From: Oceanimonas baumannii
Lineage (GTDB): Bacteria; Pseudomonadota; Gammaproteobacteria; Enterobacterales; Aeromonadaceae
DNA length: 64,000 bases
Reading direction: 5' to 3'
Assembly: GCF_002245495.1 (NCBI RefSeq)
Contig: NZ_NQJF01000003.1
Location: 124,001 to 188,000 of the forward strand
Position numbers and translations under genes: made by a program. This document shows positions 51,366 to 62,013 of this stretch, one piece after another; position 1 is the first letter of the stretch; each line of letters starts with the position of its first letter. The notes under the pieces are model-generated. The model saw only the letters and a list, made by a program, of their open reading frames with translations. It was not told the origin of the DNA and ran no database searches.

Positions 51366-52058
51366 ATGAGTACTATTGCACAGCATTTACAAAATGTTCA
51401 CATCCGCATCGACAATGCCGCCGGCAAAGCCGGCCGGGCCTCCCGGGATATCGCCCTGCTGGCAGTCAGTAAAACCAGGCCGGCCAAAGACGTAGAAGCC
51501 GCCTGGGTCGCCGGCCAGCACAGCTTTGGCGAAAACTATGTCCAGGAAGCAGTAGATAAAATTATCGCCCTCAAAACATCCTGCCCCGATATTGTCTGGC
51601 ACCTTATCGGGCCGCTGCAGTCCAACAAAACCCGACTGGTGGCTGAGCATTTCGACTGGGTGCAGACCGTGGACCGTCTGAAGATTGCTCAGCGCCTCAA
51701 TGATCAGCGCTCACCCCATATGCGCCCGCTTAATATCTGCCTTCAGGTCAATGTCAGCGGTGAAGCCAGCAAGTCCGGAATATCCCCTTCTGAGGCCGAA
51801 ACCCTGGCCAATGATGTCGTCCGGTTACCCAACCTGTGCCTGCGCGGTCTGATGGCCATTCCGGAGGCAACCGACAATTCCGAAGCCTTACGGGCACAAT
51901 TACTAGAGTTGCAGCATCTCTTTGATAGAATGCAAAAAAAACATCCTCAAATGGACACACTGTCCATGGGGATGAGCAACGATCTGGAACTGGCAGTGGC
52001 CTGTGGCTCTACCCTGGTACGGGTGGGCACAGCCATTTTTGGCTCCCGCAACCCTTGA
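51366..52058 (+). CDS. yggS: Pyridoxal phosphate homeostasis protein YggS (PLPBP)
   Basis: This 230-residue fold-type III PLP-binding protein has no known enzyme activity but controls PLP and amino/keto acid balance. The PLP lysine is in LLAVSKTRPAKDVE, and FGENYVQEAVDK and MSNDLELAVACGSTLVRVGTAIFG are family signatures. It starts a run of housekeeping genes, yggS-proC-yggT-yggU. The upstream ribosome site is weak. Confidence 0.96.
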   Translation: MSTIAQHLQNVHIRIDNAAGKAGRASRDIALLAVSKTRPAKDVEAAWVAGQHSFGENYVQEAVDKIIALKTSCPDIVWHLIGPLQSNKTRLVAEHFDWVQTVDRLKIAQRLNDQRSPHMRPLNICLQVNVSGEASKSGISPSEAETLANDVVRLPNLCLRGLMAIPEATDNSEALRAQLLELQHLFDRMQKKHPQMDTLSMGMSNDLELAVACGSTLVRVGTAIFGSRNP

Positions 52059-52068
52059 GTGATCATTG

Positions 52069-52893
52069 ATGGAACACAGAAAACTCGCTTTTATCGGCGC
52101 AGGTAACATGTCCCGCAGCCTCATCTCCGGGCTGATCCGCTCTGGCTACCCGGCCAACAATATTATTGCCGCCAACCCGTCCCGGCCCAAGCTGGATGCC
52201 CTGGTGGCAGACTTTGGCATTACTGCCACACAAAATAATCTGGAGGCCGTCACTCAGGCCGAAGTCATTGTGCTGGCAGTGAAACCCCAGATGATGGCCT
52301 CCATGCTGGAGGAGCTGCTGAACGCAGGCGCAGAGCTTGACGGCAAGCTGCTGATATCCATTGCAGCCGGTATCAGTCTCAACCGGCTGGAAGCAATGAC
52401 CGGTGGCCATAAGCGGATTATCCGCACCATGCCCAATACCCCCTCTTTGCTGGGGCTGGGCATGACCGGTCTTTACGCTCATGCCCATATTACCCGGGCC
52501 GATCGGGATTACTGCCAGAGCATGATGGAAGCCGCAGGCAAGGCGCTGTGGGTAGCAGAAGAAGATGGCATTAACCAGGTGATTGCTACTGCCGGCAGTG
52601 CACCGGCCTATTTTTTCCTGTTTATGGAAGCCATGGCCAAACAGGCGGAACAAAGTGGCTTTTCTGCCGAAGAGGCCCGCCTGCTGGTGCAGCAAACCGC
52701 ACTGGGAGCGGCCAATATGGTGGCAGCCAACCCGCAGCTTTCCATTTCACAGCTGCGTGAACAGGTGACGTCCAAAGGCGGCACTACCGCCGAAGCCATT
52801 CGCAGCTTTAACGACAACGGACTTGAGCGCCTGGTTGCAGACGCCATGACCGCCGCCGTAAACCGGGCCCGGGAACTGGAAAGCCAGCTTTAA
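52069..52893 (+). CDS. proC: Pyrroline-5-carboxylate reductase
   Basis: This 274-residue enzyme makes proline from pyrroline-5-carboxylate with NAD(P)H. The Rossmann motif is FIGAGNMSRSLISGL, and the C-terminal signature TSKGGTTAEAIRSFNDNGL is complete. A TTG at 52066 is possible; I use the ATG at 52069. It lies 10 bases after yggS. Confidence 0.97.
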   Translation: MEHRKLAFIGAGNMSRSLISGLIRSGYPANNIIAANPSRPKLDALVADFGITATQNNLEAVTQAEVIVLAVKPQMMASMLEELLNAGAELDGKLLISIAAGISLNRLEAMTGGHKRIIRTMPNTPSLLGLGMTGLYAHAHITRADRDYCQSMMEAAGKALWVAEEDGINQVIATAGSAPAYFFLFMEAMAKQAEQSGFSAEEARLLVQQTALGAANMVAANPQLSISQLREQVTSKGGTTAEAIRSFNDNGLERLVADAMTAAVNRARELESQL

Positions 52894-52902
52894 GGACACA
52901 CC

Positions 52903-53454
52903 ATGAACACTGCTTATTATCTGATCAATACTGTTTTCGATCTTTACCTGATGGTGGTGCTGCTGCGTATCTGGCTGCAGCTGGTACGGGCCGATTTTTA
53001 TAACCCTTTCAGTCAGTTTGTGGTTAAAGCCACCAACCCGCCGCTCAAACCCCTACGGCGGGTGATCCCCGGCTTTTTTGGTATCGACATGGCGGCGGTA
53101 TTGCTGGCCCTGGTGGTCGCCACGGTCAAGTTTTTCCTGTTGAAGCTGATTAATGTCTTTGTCGCCGACTGGAGTATCCTGCTGCTGGTCGGTGTGATCA
53201 CCGTGCTTAAAAAGGCCGGCGTCATGCTGTTCTGGATTCTGATTATCCGAGCCTTGTTAAGCTGGGTGAGCCAGGGCCGCAGCCAGATTGAATATGTTAT
53301 GTATCAGCTGACCGAGCCCCTGCTGGCCCCGCTGCGTCGCATTATTCCGCCCATGGGCGGGCTTGATCTGAGTATTCTGATTGCCTTTATTGGTCTGCAG
53401 GCACTGAACTGGCTGATGGGAGATTTGTTCGGCGCGCTGTGGTGGCAGCTGTGA
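52903..53454 (+). CDS. yggT: YggT family membrane protein
   Basis: This 183-residue protein contains two tandem YGGT modules, each a pair of membrane spans with a conserved loop (NPFSQFVVKATNPPLKPLRRVIPG and the second TEPLLAPLRRIIPPMGGLD). Relatives have been linked to osmotic tolerance and, in other phyla, to division or thylakoid proteins; the precise role is unsettled. AAGGA precedes the ATG. It ends overlapping the yggU start. Confidence 0.93.
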   Translation: MNTAYYLINTVFDLYLMVVLLRIWLQLVRADFYNPFSQFVVKATNPPLKPLRRVIPGFFGIDMAAVLLALVVATVKFFLLKLINVFVADWSILLLVGVITVLKKAGVMLFWILIIRALLSWVSQGRSQIEYVMYQLTEPLLAPLRRIIPPMGGLDLSILIAFIGLQALNWLMGDLFGALWWQL

Positions 53455-53753
53455 CCGGAGCGGTCCGCCTTGAACAACAACGGCTTTATCTAAGCCTTTA
53501 TTTGCAACCCAGGGCAAGCCGGGATGCTTTTCTCGGCCTGCATGGTGATGAGCTCAAAGTTGCCATTACCGCCCCCCCGGTAGACGGCAAAGCCAATGCC
53601 CACCTGCTGAAATGGCTGGCCAAGCAATGCGGCGTGGCCAGATCCGGGGTGGCGCTGGTGGCGGGCGACAACAGCCGCCATAAACGTATTGTGATTGAAC
53701 AGCCGGGCCAAATTCCGCCGGCACTGGCGGAACTCCTCGGCAAGGCATCCTAA
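53451..53753 (+). CDS. yggU: DUF167 family protein YggU
   Basis: This 100-residue protein (QPRASRDAFLGLHGDELKVAITAPPVDGKANAHL) belongs to the YggU/DUF167 family of known fold and unknown function. The GTG at 53451 overlaps the yggT stop as GTGA, implying translational coupling; a longer reading from 53439 is not supported by family N-termini. Confidence 0.92.
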   Translation: MTGAVRLEQQRLYLSLYLQPRASRDAFLGLHGDELKVAITAPPVDGKANAHLLKWLAKQCGVARSGVALVAGDNSRHKRIVIEQPGQIPPALAELLGKAS

Positions 53754-53788
53754 ACTAATTATTGAGAGCGACTGGTAAAGGAATCGTT

Positions 53789-54202
53789 ATGTTTAAATCA
53801 ATTATCACCGCACTGGCCATGATGTTCGCGTTTCAGGCCTCGGCCGAGGAAACCCGCATCGGGGACTGGACGGTACACTACAGTGCCTTCCCTTCCACCT
53901 TTATTTCCCCTGAGGTGGCGCAAAGCAACAACCTGGAACGCAGCCGCTATAACGGCTTACTGAATATTGCCGTGCTTGATGCCGATGGCAAATCGGTGCA
54001 GGTTGCCTTGCGGGGACAAGGCAAAAACCTGCTGGGCAACGTGCGTCAGCTGGAGTTTCAGACCATCCGGGAAGGAGAGTCCATTTATTACATTGCCCAG
54101 TACCCCTACCGCAATGAAGACAATGTGTTGTTTACCATCGATATCAGCAGCCCCACCCAGGGAGGCGAGCTGAGTTTTCGCCATACTTTCTACACCGAAT
54201 AA
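53789..54202 (+). CDS. Exported DUF4426 protein
   Basis: This 137-residue protein has a signal peptide ([19 protein letters not shown]) and a compact beta-rich body ([41 protein letters not shown]) typical of DUF4426, which in gammaproteobacteria usually sits between yggU and rdgB. Function unknown; probably periplasmic. AAAGGA is well placed for the ATG at 53789. Confidence 0.85.
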   Translation: MFKSIITALAMMFAFQASAEETRIGDWTVHYSAFPSTFISPEVAQSNNLERSRYNGLLNIAVLDADGKSVQVALRGQGKNLLGNVRQLEFQTIREGESIYYIAQYPYRNEDNVLFTIDISSPTQGGELSFRHTFYTE

Positions 54203-54212
54203 GTTTAAAGCC

Positions 54213-54818
54213 GTGACCCAAAAAATTGTTCTGGCCTCCGGTAACGCCAAAAAAGTTGCCGAACTGCAAAGCCTGCTCGGCGGACTGGGCATGAGCGTGG
54301 TGCCGCAAACCGAGCTGGGTGTGTCCGACGCCGATGAAACCGGTACCACCTTTGTGGAAAATGCCATTATTAAGGCCCGCCATGCTGCGCAGGTGACCGG
54401 CCTGCCGGCCATTGCCGACGACTCCGGCCTGGCCGTTGATGCCCTTGGTGGCCGTCCCGGCGTATACTCTGCCCGCTTTGCAGGCCCGGATGCCAGCGAC
54501 AGGCAGAACCTGGAATTACTGCTGGAGCAGATGCAGGACGTCCACGCCGATGCCCGCCAGGCTACCTTCTGGTGCGTGCTGGTGTATATGCGCCATGCCG
54601 ATGATCCCACCCCGCTTATCTGCACCGGTCGCTGGCAAGGCGAGATAACTACAGTACCCCAGGGAGAACATGGCTTTGGCTACGATCCGGTGTTCCGGGT
54701 GCCGGAAGCCGGCAAAACGGCAGCCGAACTGACCCCGGCAGAAAAAAACCGCCACAGTCACAGAGCCAGCGCCCTGCACCAGCTGCAGCAACTGCTGCAA
54801 GAAGCCCATCAATGCTGA
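54213..54818 (+). CDS. rdgB: XTP/dITP diphosphatase RdgB
   Basis: This 201-residue house-cleaning pyrophosphatase removes ITP, dITP and XTP from the nucleotide pool. [31 protein letters not shown] and [12 protein letters not shown] are the substrate and metal motifs. The start is GTG with a poor ribosome site. It overlaps hemW by seven bases. Confidence 0.96.
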   Translation: MTQKIVLASGNAKKVAELQSLLGGLGMSVVPQTELGVSDADETGTTFVENAIIKARHAAQVTGLPAIADDSGLAVDALGGRPGVYSARFAGPDASDRQNLELLLEQMQDVHADARQATFWCVLVYMRHADDPTPLICTGRWQGEITTVPQGEHGFGYDPVFRVPEAGKTAAELTPAEKNRHSHRASALHQLQQLLQEAHQC

Positions 54819-55957
54819 CACTGCCACCGCTGAGTCTCTATATACACATTCCCTGGTGTGTGCAGAAGTGCCCTTATTGCGACTTTAACTCTCATGCCCT
54901 GAAAGAGGGCATTCCCGAGCAGGAATATGTTGATGCCCTGCTGCAGGATATGGATGCCGATGTACACTTTGCCCAAGGACGCAAGCTGCACAGTATCTTT
55001 ATCGGCGGTGGTACTCCCAGCCTGCTGAGCCCTGAAGCCATCGGCCGGCTGCTGGTCGGGGTGCGGGAGCGCCTGCCCTTTGAAGACGACATTGAAATCA
55101 CCCTGGAGGCTAATCCGGGCACAGTGGAAGCCGGCCGTTTCGGCGGCTTTCGCCAGGCCGGCGTCAACCGTATCTCCATTGGCGTACAAAGCTTTCAGGC
55201 CGACAAGCTTAAACGCCTGGGCCGTATTCACGACCCCGATCAGGCCCGTTTTGCCGCAACAGAAGCCGCCAGTGTGGGGCTGAACAGTTTCAACATTGAT
55301 CTGATGCACGGCCTGCCCGGACAAAGCCTTGCTGATGCCCTGTATGATCTGGAGCAGGCACTGGCGCTGGCACCGCCGCATCTGTCCTGGTACCAGCTCA
55401 CCATCGAGCCCAATACGCCCTTTGCCTCGCGCCCGCCGTCACTGCCGGAAGACGATACCCTGGCAGACATTTATGAGCGTGGTCACCAGTTGCTGCTGTC
55501 CCGGGGCTATAAACAGTATGAAGTTTCCGCCTACGCCAAACCGGGCTTTGAAGCCAGGCACAATCTCAACTACTGGCGTTTTGGCGATTACCTCGGCATT
55601 GGCTGCGGTGCTCACGGCAAGATGACGCTGCCGCTGCAGGGACGTATATTGCGCACCGTCAAGGTCAAACACCCCCGCGGATACCTGGATCCGGAGCGAC
55701 CTTACCTGGATCGGCACTGGCACATAGAAACGCAGGATCTGTCGCTGGAATATTTTATGAACCGGCTCAGACTGTTCGAGCCCATTCCCAAGGCCGACTT
55801 CACCGCCCTCACCGGCCAGCCTCTGGAACAGCTGCAAGCCCCACTTGCCGAGGCCCTGCGCCTGGAGCTGCTGCAGGACACAGGTGCTCACTGGCAGGTT
55901 ACCGCTCTGGGACGACGCTTTCTTAACCGTTTGCTCGATTTGTTTCTTGAGGAGTGA
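54812..55957 (+). CDS. hemW: Heme chaperone HemW (radical SAM)
   Basis: This 381-residue radical-SAM protein has the [4Fe-4S] motif [13 protein letters not shown] (CxxxCxxC) near residue 16. It resembles HemN but lacks the catalytic N-terminal region of coproporphyrinogen dehydrogenase; relatives bind and deliver heme to respiratory enzymes. GGGTPSLL and GVQSF are conserved radical-SAM segments. It overlaps rdgB. Confidence 0.95.
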   Translation: MLTLPPLSLYIHIPWCVQKCPYCDFNSHALKEGIPEQEYVDALLQDMDADVHFAQGRKLHSIFIGGGTPSLLSPEAIGRLLVGVRERLPFEDDIEITLEANPGTVEAGRFGGFRQAGVNRISIGVQSFQADKLKRLGRIHDPDQARFAATEAASVGLNSFNIDLMHGLPGQSLADALYDLEQALALAPPHLSWYQLTIEPNTPFASRPPSLPEDDTLADIYERGHQLLLSRGYKQYEVSAYAKPGFEARHNLNYWRFGDYLGIGCGAHGKMTLPLQGRILRTVKVKHPRGYLDPERPYLDRHWHIETQDLSLEYFMNRLRLFEPIPKADFTALTGQPLEQLQAPLAEALRLELLQDTGAHWQVTALGRRFLNRLLDLFLEE

Positions 55958-56007
55958 AGCAGGTACACTTGCTGCATGATTGCCGCTAACCAAAGGCCAG
56001 GCAGGTT

Positions 56008-56742
56008 ATGTCATCACTGGTTTATGAATTCCCTCTAAATGAAAAGTGCCGTAACTATCTGCGGCTGAATGAACTGCTGCAACAAATAGCCCAGTGCCGG
56101 GGACTCCAGGCCCCCGGCCAGGCCACGGCGTTATTCAAGGCCCTGCTCGATGCCCTTGAGTTGCTGGAACGTTGCGATGTGCGTACCGATCTGGCCAAAG
56201 ATCTGGATCAGCATAACCACAAGCTGGAAGCCTGGTCACAGGTGCCCGGCGTTGATGCCGCCGCCCTGCAACAATTTTCCCGGAAGCTGACCTCCATCAG
56301 CCAGCAGTTACCCCGCAGTGCCCGTTTGGGTCAGACGTTGCGCGAAGACAAGTTGCTCTCTTCGGTACGCAGCCGCTTTGCCATTCCCGGCGGCCTCTGC
56401 TCCTTTGATGTGCCTCAGCTGCATCACTGGCTGAATCAGCCTGCCGAACGCCAGCAGCAGGATCTGGATAACTGGGTAAGCCAGCTCAGCCTGCTACAGG
56501 AGGGCCTGGATCTGCAGCTGACCCTGTGGCGGGAAAGCTGCCAGTTTGTCCCTCAGAAAGCCAATGCCGGTTTTTTTCAGGATAGTGCCGAGCAAACTGA
56601 TATGATCCGGCTGCGCCTGCCAGCCGAGCTGCCGGTATATCCGGTAGTCAGCGGCAACAAATACCGTTTTACCATTCGTTTTATGCCGGTAGGCAACACC
56701 GAAACCGGCAATATCGACTTCGAACTGGCGAATATCAAATGA
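56008..56742 (+). CDS. zapD: Cell division protein ZapD
   Basis: This 244-residue cytosolic protein bundles FtsZ filaments. The [17 protein letters not shown] start, [26 protein letters not shown] core and RLRLP...[12 protein letters not shown] ending are typical YacF/ZapD features. In E. coli it lies after coaE; here it follows hemW. It overlaps yacG by four bases (ATGA). Confidence 0.96.
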   Translation: MSSLVYEFPLNEKCRNYLRLNELLQQIAQCRGLQAPGQATALFKALLDALELLERCDVRTDLAKDLDQHNHKLEAWSQVPGVDAAALQQFSRKLTSISQQLPRSARLGQTLREDKLLSSVRSRFAIPGGLCSFDVPQLHHWLNQPAERQQQDLDNWVSQLSLLQEGLDLQLTLWRESCQFVPQKANAGFFQDSAEQTDMIRLRLPAELPVYPVVSGNKYRFTIRFMPVGNTETGNIDFELANIK

Positions 56743-56930
56743 GCAAGATCACCACAGTCCCCTGCCCCACCTGCGGCTCTGCCGTGGAGTGGGGGGAACA
56801 CAGCCCCTTTCGTCCCTTTTGCAGCAAACGTTGTCAGCTGATTGATCTGGGAGAATGGGCAGATGAAGAAAAACGCATTCCCGGCGAGCCCGCCTGGCTG
56901 CCCGAACAGGACGGCGAAAATGAGTACTGA
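56739..56930 (+). CDS. yacG: DNA gyrase inhibitor YacG
   Basis: This 63-residue zinc-finger protein binds GyrB and inhibits gyrase. The two zinc pairs are CPTC and CSKRC ([15 protein letters not shown]). The start overlaps the zapD stop, and its end overlaps mutT by 11 bases, so the three are translated as a unit. Confidence 0.95.
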   Translation: MSKITTVPCPTCGSAVEWGEHSPFRPFCSKRCQLIDLGEWADEEKRIPGEPAWLPEQDGENEY

Positions 56931-57324
56931 CACAAAGAAAGCGGTGCTGGTCGCGGTCGGCGTGATTGAAAACGCCGCCGGCGACATTTTTGTCTGCCGT
57001 CGTGGCGAAAGCCAGCATCAGGCGTTCAAATGGGAATTTCCCGGCGGCAAGGTGGAAGATGGTGAAACCGTGCCCCAGGCACTGGCCCGGGAACTGGAAG
57101 AGGAAATCGGCATTCAGGTGAGCGACTGCGCGCCCTTTATGCGTATAGAGCATGACTACGGTGACAAGCAGGTCACCCTCGACATTCGCAAGGTCACCGC
57201 CTTCACCGGCGAGCCCCACGGCCGCGAAGGTCAGCCCAGCCGCTGGGTGCCGGTAAGCGAGCTGTCCGGCTACGACTTTCCTGCCGCCAACAGCCCGATA
57301 GTGGCAAAACTGCAGGGTGAATGA
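56920..57324 (+). CDS. mutT: 8-oxo-dGTP diphosphatase MutT
   Basis: This 134-residue Nudix hydrolase removes oxidised dGTP. The Nudix box reads [24 protein letters not shown]. The ATG at 56920 ([15 protein letters not shown]) matches family starts; a reading from 56842 would overlay most of yacG. It ends the zapD-yacG-mutT cluster before a bidirectional terminator. Confidence 0.95.
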   Translation: MSTDTKKAVLVAVGVIENAAGDIFVCRRGESQHQAFKWEFPGGKVEDGETVPQALARELEEEIGIQVSDCAPFMRIEHDYGDKQVTLDIRKVTAFTGEPHGREGQPSRWVPVSELSGYDFPAANSPIVAKLQGE

Positions 57325-57392
57325 CGGCGCTTACATCACAGCGCACAGGCACACTCTGACCAGATACCTCACTCGCCAGAGCGATAAATACA

Positions 57393-57420
57393 AAAAACCG
57401 GGCTTACAGGCCCGGTTTTT
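57393..57420. terminator. Bidirectional terminator between mutT and parC
   Basis: AAAAACCGGGC and GCCCGGTTTTT pair around six bases with A/T runs on both sides, serving both convergent transcripts. Confidence 0.92.
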
Positions 57421-57425
57421 TACTG

Positions 57426-59687
57426 CTAGCTGTCCGCTGGTACTGGCTCAACTTCCAGGCTGTCCACCCGTTGCAGCCCCCGCGGCAACAGAGCCCCCCG
57501 GCGACCACGCTCACCCTGATAATGCGCCAGATCGGCAGGTTTCAGGGTAAGTTTGCGCTTGCCCGCATGCAGGGTGACACTGGCACCGTCCGGCACTACC
57601 GCCAGCTGCTTGACGAAGTCTTCCCGGGCCTGCACCTTGGCACCGGTAATACCAATCAGCTTGTTCCCCTTACCTTTGGCTAGCATCGGCAGGTCTTTCA
57701 GCGGGAACAACAACATCCGCCCCTCGTTGGTAACCACCAGGCATAACCCCGCATCCGCCTGAGACACCGGTACCGGTTTCAGTACTTCGCCACCGGCGGG
57801 CACCGTCAACAACGCCTTGCCATTTTTGTTGCGGCTTACCATGTCACCGTAGCGGCAGACAAAGCCGTAACCGGCATCGGAGGCCAGCAAATAGAGCCGT
57901 TCTTCCTCGCCGGTGAGCACAAAACGGGCCTGCTCGCCCGGGCTCAGGCTGCAGCGGCCGGTAAGCGGCTCGCCCTGGCCCCGGGCTGAGGGCAGGCTGT
58001 GAGCGTCCAGGCCATAGGCACGGCCGGTATTAGACAGGAACACCGCCATCTGGTTACTGCGTCCGGGCGCAGCATCAAGGAAACCATCGCCAGCCTTGTA
58101 GCTGAGCCCGGCACCGTCCACATCAACGCCCTTGGCGGAGCGGATCCAGCCTTTTTCCGACAGTACTATGGTGACAGGCTCGCTGGGGATCAACTCTTTT
58201 TCGCTCAATGCCTTGGCTTCTTCTCGCTCCACCAGCGGAGAGCGGCGATCGTCACCGTATTTGTCGGCGTCGGCCAGGATCTCTTTCTTGAGCAGGGTGC
58301 TGAGGCGACGCTCGGAACCAAGAAGCTGCGCCAGCTTGTCGCGCTCGGCAGCCAGATCGTCCTGCTCGCCGCGGATCTTCATTTCCTCAAGCTTGGCCAG
58401 GTGGCGCAGTTTCAGCTCAAGAATGGCTTCGGCCTGAATTTCGGTCAGCCCGAAACGCTCCATCAGCACCGGCTTGGGCTCGTCCTCGGTACGAATAATG
58501 TGGATCACCTCATCAATGTTGAGGAAGGCGATCAGCAGGCCGGCCAGAATATGCAGCCGGGCCTCGACCTTGTCGAGCCGGTGCTGCAACCGGTTGCGCA
58601 CGGTTTCCCGGCGGAACTGCAGCCATTCGGACAGGATCCGGTCCAGCGTCTTCACCTGAGGCCGGTTATCCAACCCCAGCATGTTAAGATTGACCCGGTA
58701 GTTCTTCTCCAGATCCGTGCTGGCAAACAAGTGCTGCATCAGCTGCTCTACATCCACCCGGTTGGATCGGGGAATGATCACCAGACGGGTCGGGTTTTCG
58801 TGATCCGACTCATCCCGCAGATCCGCCACCATAGGCAGCTTCTTGGCCTGCATCTGGCCGGCGATCTGCTCCAGGATCTTGGCACCGCTGGCCTGATGCG
58901 GCAGCGCCGTTATTACTATGTCGCCCTGCTCCATTTGGTAGACGGCGCGCATTTTGATGCTGCCCTTGCCGGTTTCGTAAATCTTCTGAATATCGGCTCT
59001 GGGAGTGATGATCTCGGCCCGGGTCGGGTAATCGGGGCCGGCCACATGGGTCATCAGCTCGCTCACCGTGGCCTTGGGGTTGTCCAGCAGGTGCACACAG
59101 GCGTTGGCCAGCTCACGCGCGTTGTGAGGCGGAATGTCGGTAGCCATGCCCACGGCGATACCGGTAACCCCATTGAGCAGTATGTGCGGCAGCCGGGCCG
59201 GCAGCATGCGCGGCTCCTTCATGGTGCCGTCGAAGTTGGGGATCCATTCCACCGTGCCCTGGCCTAGCTCGGACAGCAGCAGCTCGGAGAAGCGCGACAA
59301 CCGCGCCTCGGTATAACGCATGGCGGCGAACGACTTGGGATCGTCCGGAGCCCCCCAGTTGCCCTGGCCGTCTACCAGCGGATAACGGTAGGAGAAGGGC
59401 TGGGCCATCAGTACCATGGCCTCGTAACAGGCAGAATCACCGTGCGGGTGATACTTACCCAGCACGTCGCCCACGGTACGGGCCGACTTTTTGTGTTTGG
59501 ACAGGGCCGACAGCCCCAGTTCGCTCATGGCGTAGATAATACGGCGCTGTACCGGCTTGAGACCGTCGCCGATATGCGGCAGGGCCCGGTCCATGATTAC
59601 GTACATGGAGTAGTTCAGATAGGCCTGCTCGGTAAAGGTGTGCAGCGGCAGGCGCTCCACCCCTTCCATGGTAAAATCTTGATTCAT
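57426..59687 (-). CDS. parC: DNA topoisomerase IV subunit A
   Basis: This 753-residue subunit breaks and reseals DNA during chromosome decatenation. The catalytic Tyr is in [11 protein letters not shown] (about 125). The quinolone region reads [13 protein letters not shown] with Ser85 and Glu89 (E. coli 80 and 84 equivalents) unchanged, so no common resistance substitution is present. The C-terminal half holds the beta-pinwheel DNA-wrapping domain. It is 14 bases after parE. Confidence 0.97.
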   Translation of the reverse strand: MNQDFTMEGVERLPLHTFTEQAYLNYSMYVIMDRALPHIGDGLKPVQRRIIYAMSELGLSALSKHKKSARTVGDVLGKYHPHGDSACYEAMVLMAQPFSYRYPLVDGQGNWGAPDDPKSFAAMRYTEARLSRFSELLLSELGQGTVEWIPNFDGTMKEPRMLPARLPHILLNGVTGIAVGMATDIPPHNARELANACVHLLDNPKATVSELMTHVAGPDYPTRAEIITPRADIQKIYETGKGSIKMRAVYQMEQGDIVITALPHQASGAKILEQIAGQMQAKKLPMVADLRDESDHENPTRLVIIPRSNRVDVEQLMQHLFASTDLEKNYRVNLNMLGLDNRPQVKTLDRILSEWLQFRRETVRNRLQHRLDKVEARLHILAGLLIAFLNIDEVIHIIRTEDEPKPVLMERFGLTEIQAEAILELKLRHLAKLEEMKIRGEQDDLAAERDKLAQLLGSERRLSTLLKKEILADADKYGDDRRSPLVEREEAKALSEKELIPSEPVTIVLSEKGWIRSAKGVDVDGAGLSYKAGDGFLDAAPGRSNQMAVFLSNTGRAYGLDAHSLPSARGQGEPLTGRCSLSPGEQARFVLTGEEERLYLLASDAGYGFVCRYGDMVSRNKNGKALLTVPAGGEVLKPVPVSQADAGLCLVVTNEGRMLLFPLKDLPMLAKGKGNKLIGITGAKVQAREDFVKQLAVVPDGASVTLHAGKRKLTLKPADLAHYQGERGRRGALLPRGLQRVDSLEVEPVPADS

Positions 59688-59701
59688 ATTGTTTTATATC
59701 C

Positions 59702-61597
59702 TCAGGCTAGGGGGTCGACCATGTTGCCCTTGGTTTCCAGCCATTCCCGGCGATCGCCGGAACGCTTTTTGGCCAGCAGCATGTCCATCAGCTTTTCGGT
59801 GGCCTCGGCATCTTCTACCGTCAATTGCACCAGCCGGCGGGTGTTGGGATCGAGCGTGGTTTCCCGCAACTGCTTGGGGTTCATTTCACCAAGACCTTTA
59901 AAGCGGGTCACTTGTACCTTGCCCTTTTTCTTCTCGGCACGAATGCGCTCCAGTACGCCGTCGCGCTCGTCTTCGTCGAGGGCATAGAACACTTCCTTGC
60001 CCACATCAATGCGATACAGCGGTGGCATGGCCACAAACACATGCCCCGCCGCCACCAGGTGCCTGAAGTGGCGCACGAACAGGGCGCACAGCAGAGTCGC
60101 GATATGCAGACCGTCAGAGTCGGCATCGGCGAGGATACAAATCTTGCCGTAACGCAGACCGGATAAATCATCCGAGTCCGGATCCAGACCGATGGCCACC
60201 GAAATGTCGTGCACTTCCTGGGACGCCAGTACCTGGCCGGACTCGACTTCCCAGGTGTTCAGGATCTTGCCGCGCAGCGGCATGATGGCCTGGAATTCCC
60301 GGTCCCGGGCCTGCTTGGCGCTGCCGCCGGCCGAATCCCCTTCCACCAGAAACAGCTCGCCCTGCATGGGATCAGAGCAGGCACAGTCGGTCAGCTTACC
60401 GGGCAGCGCCGGGCCCTGGGTCACTTTTTTGCGCACCACTTTCTTGGCCTGACGCAGACGCCGCTGGGCACTGCTGATACACAGCTCAGCCAGCTGCTCG
60501 GCCAGCTCAATGTGCTGGTTCAGCCACAGGCTGAAGGCGTCCTTCACCACACCGGAGACAAAGGCCGCGCACTGGCGGGACGACAGCCGTTCTTTGGTCT
60601 GTCCGGCAAACTGGGGATCCTGAATCTTCACCGAGAGGATATAGGCGCAGCGCTCCCAGATATCATCCGGAGTCAACTTGACGCCCCGCGGCAACAGGTT
60701 ACGGAATTCACAGAACTCACGCATGGCGTCGAGCAGACCCTGACGCAGGCCGTTGACATGCGTTCCTCCCTGCGCCGTGGGGATCAGGTTAACGTAGCTT
60801 TCTCCCAGGGTTTCACCGCCTTCAGGCAACCAGCACAGGGCCCAGTCCGCCGCCGAATGCTCCGCCGAAAAACTGCCGGTAAAAGGTGTTTCCGGCAAGC
60901 AGGGGAAATCTTTCACCGCCTCAATCAGATAATCTTTCAGACCATCCTCATAACACCACTCCAGCGACTCGTTATTGGCCTTGTCATCGAAGCGAATGGT
61001 TAGCCCCGGACACAGCACGGCCTTGGCCCGCAGCAGGTGCTTGAGCCGGGTGGCGGAAAAGCGGGGGGAGTCAAAATAGGAGGCATCGGGCCAGAACCGC
61101 ACCCGGGTGCCGGTGTTACGCTGGCCGCAAGTACCGGTCACGGTGAGTTCACTTACCTTATTACCGTGTTCAAAGGCCATTTCAAACACCTGGCCACTGC
61201 GGCGCACGGTCACATCCACCCTGGTACTCAGGGCGTTAACCACGGAAATACCCACCCCGTGCAGGCCGCCGGAGAACTGGTAGTTCTTGTTGGAGAACTT
61301 GCCGCCGGCATGCAGCTTGCTGAAGATCAGCTCCACCCCGGAGATACCTTCCTCTGGGTGAATATCCACCGGCATGCCGCGGCCGTCGTCGATCACCTCG
61401 AGCGACTGATCCTCATGCAGGATCACCTCTACCTTGCGGGCATGGCCAGCCAGGGCTTCATCCACGCTGTTGTCGATAACTTCCTGGCCAAGGTGGTTGG
61501 GGCGGGCAGTGTCCGTATACATGCCGGGACGACGACGCACCGGCTCCAGGCCATTGAGTACCTCAATGGCGTCGGCAGTATATTGACTCGATGTCAT
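59702..61597 (-). CDS. parE: DNA topoisomerase IV subunit B
   Basis: This 631-residue ATPase subunit partners ParC. The GHKL ATP site includes VIDNSVDEALAGHA and DDGRGMPVDIHPEEG, with GGLHGVGISVVNALS closing the lid; the TOPRIM acidic motif is EGDSAGGSA and later DADSDG. The length matches E. coli ParE. It lies downstream of yqiA, as in E. coli, but separated from it by the 416-base gap that holds repeat copy C. Confidence 0.97.
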   Translation of the reverse strand: MTSSQYTADAIEVLNGLEPVRRRPGMYTDTARPNHLGQEVIDNSVDEALAGHARKVEVILHEDQSLEVIDDGRGMPVDIHPEEGISGVELIFSKLHAGGKFSNKNYQFSGGLHGVGISVVNALSTRVDVTVRRSGQVFEMAFEHGNKVSELTVTGTCGQRNTGTRVRFWPDASYFDSPRFSATRLKHLLRAKAVLCPGLTIRFDDKANNESLEWCYEDGLKDYLIEAVKDFPCLPETPFTGSFSAEHSAADWALCWLPEGGETLGESYVNLIPTAQGGTHVNGLRQGLLDAMREFCEFRNLLPRGVKLTPDDIWERCAYILSVKIQDPQFAGQTKERLSSRQCAAFVSGVVKDAFSLWLNQHIELAEQLAELCISSAQRRLRQAKKVVRKKVTQGPALPGKLTDCACSDPMQGELFLVEGDSAGGSAKQARDREFQAIMPLRGKILNTWEVESGQVLASQEVHDISVAIGLDPDSDDLSGLRYGKICILADADSDGLHIATLLCALFVRHFRHLVAAGHVFVAMPPLYRIDVGKEVFYALDEDERDGVLERIRAEKKKGKVQVTRFKGLGEMNPKQLRETTLDPNTRRLVQLTVEDAEATEKLMDMLLAKKRSGDRREWLETKGNMVDPLA

Positions 61598-61772
61598 GTT
61601 GACCTTCGGTAATCAGGGATTATGACCGGATCTTACTACTCGAAGCCCATTGCTGGAAGAAGGAAGAAAAACAGCCGGAAACAGAGTGTGTGCAGAAATG
61701 GTGCAAAGTAAAAGCCGTCTGCAAGCAAGTGCCCATTGTCGGAGGTATCTGACAGAAAGTACCGGTGTCGCT

Positions 61773-61957
61773 AGAAGCAGCAGGTGGGGACTGCCGAAGC
61801 CGACCGTCAAATGTCAGGGATGACATTTGACGAGCGCCCATCGGACGTAAAAATATCTGATCGAACATTGAGTATGTTCGCAGCAGGAATTTTTAGTGAG
61901 TGGCATTCACCGAAGCGTGTCGGCGGAGTGCAACCACGCTGCTGCTTCGCTTTACGC
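61773..61957. repeat. Structured dispersed element, copy C (parE/yqiA interval, inverted)
   Basis: The 416-base gap 61598-62013 has no convincing gene. Read on the minus strand it shows the same block order as copies A and B: left block 61915-61957, hairpin modules, then block two (61773-61804). One hairpin (61805-61832) pairs CGTCAAATGTCA/TGACATTTGACG; its copy B counterpart has GCCA/TGGC instead, a paired change. A second (61849-61894) has the same inner CGAACAT/ATGTTCG as copy A but a different, AT-rich outer stem. The parE promoter should lie in 61598-61770. Confidence 0.75.
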
Positions 61958-62013
61958 AAATTTCAGGTTACTGGTGATATGCATCCCACGTAAAGTGTGG
62001 AAGCGAGAGCGGA

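Noticed and set aside
61784-61993. Short open frame inside copy C, with similar frames in copies A and B
   Set aside because: Parts look alike at protein level, but the shared blocks fall in different reading frames between copies and stop in copy B, so nucleotide structure rather than coding explains the likeness.
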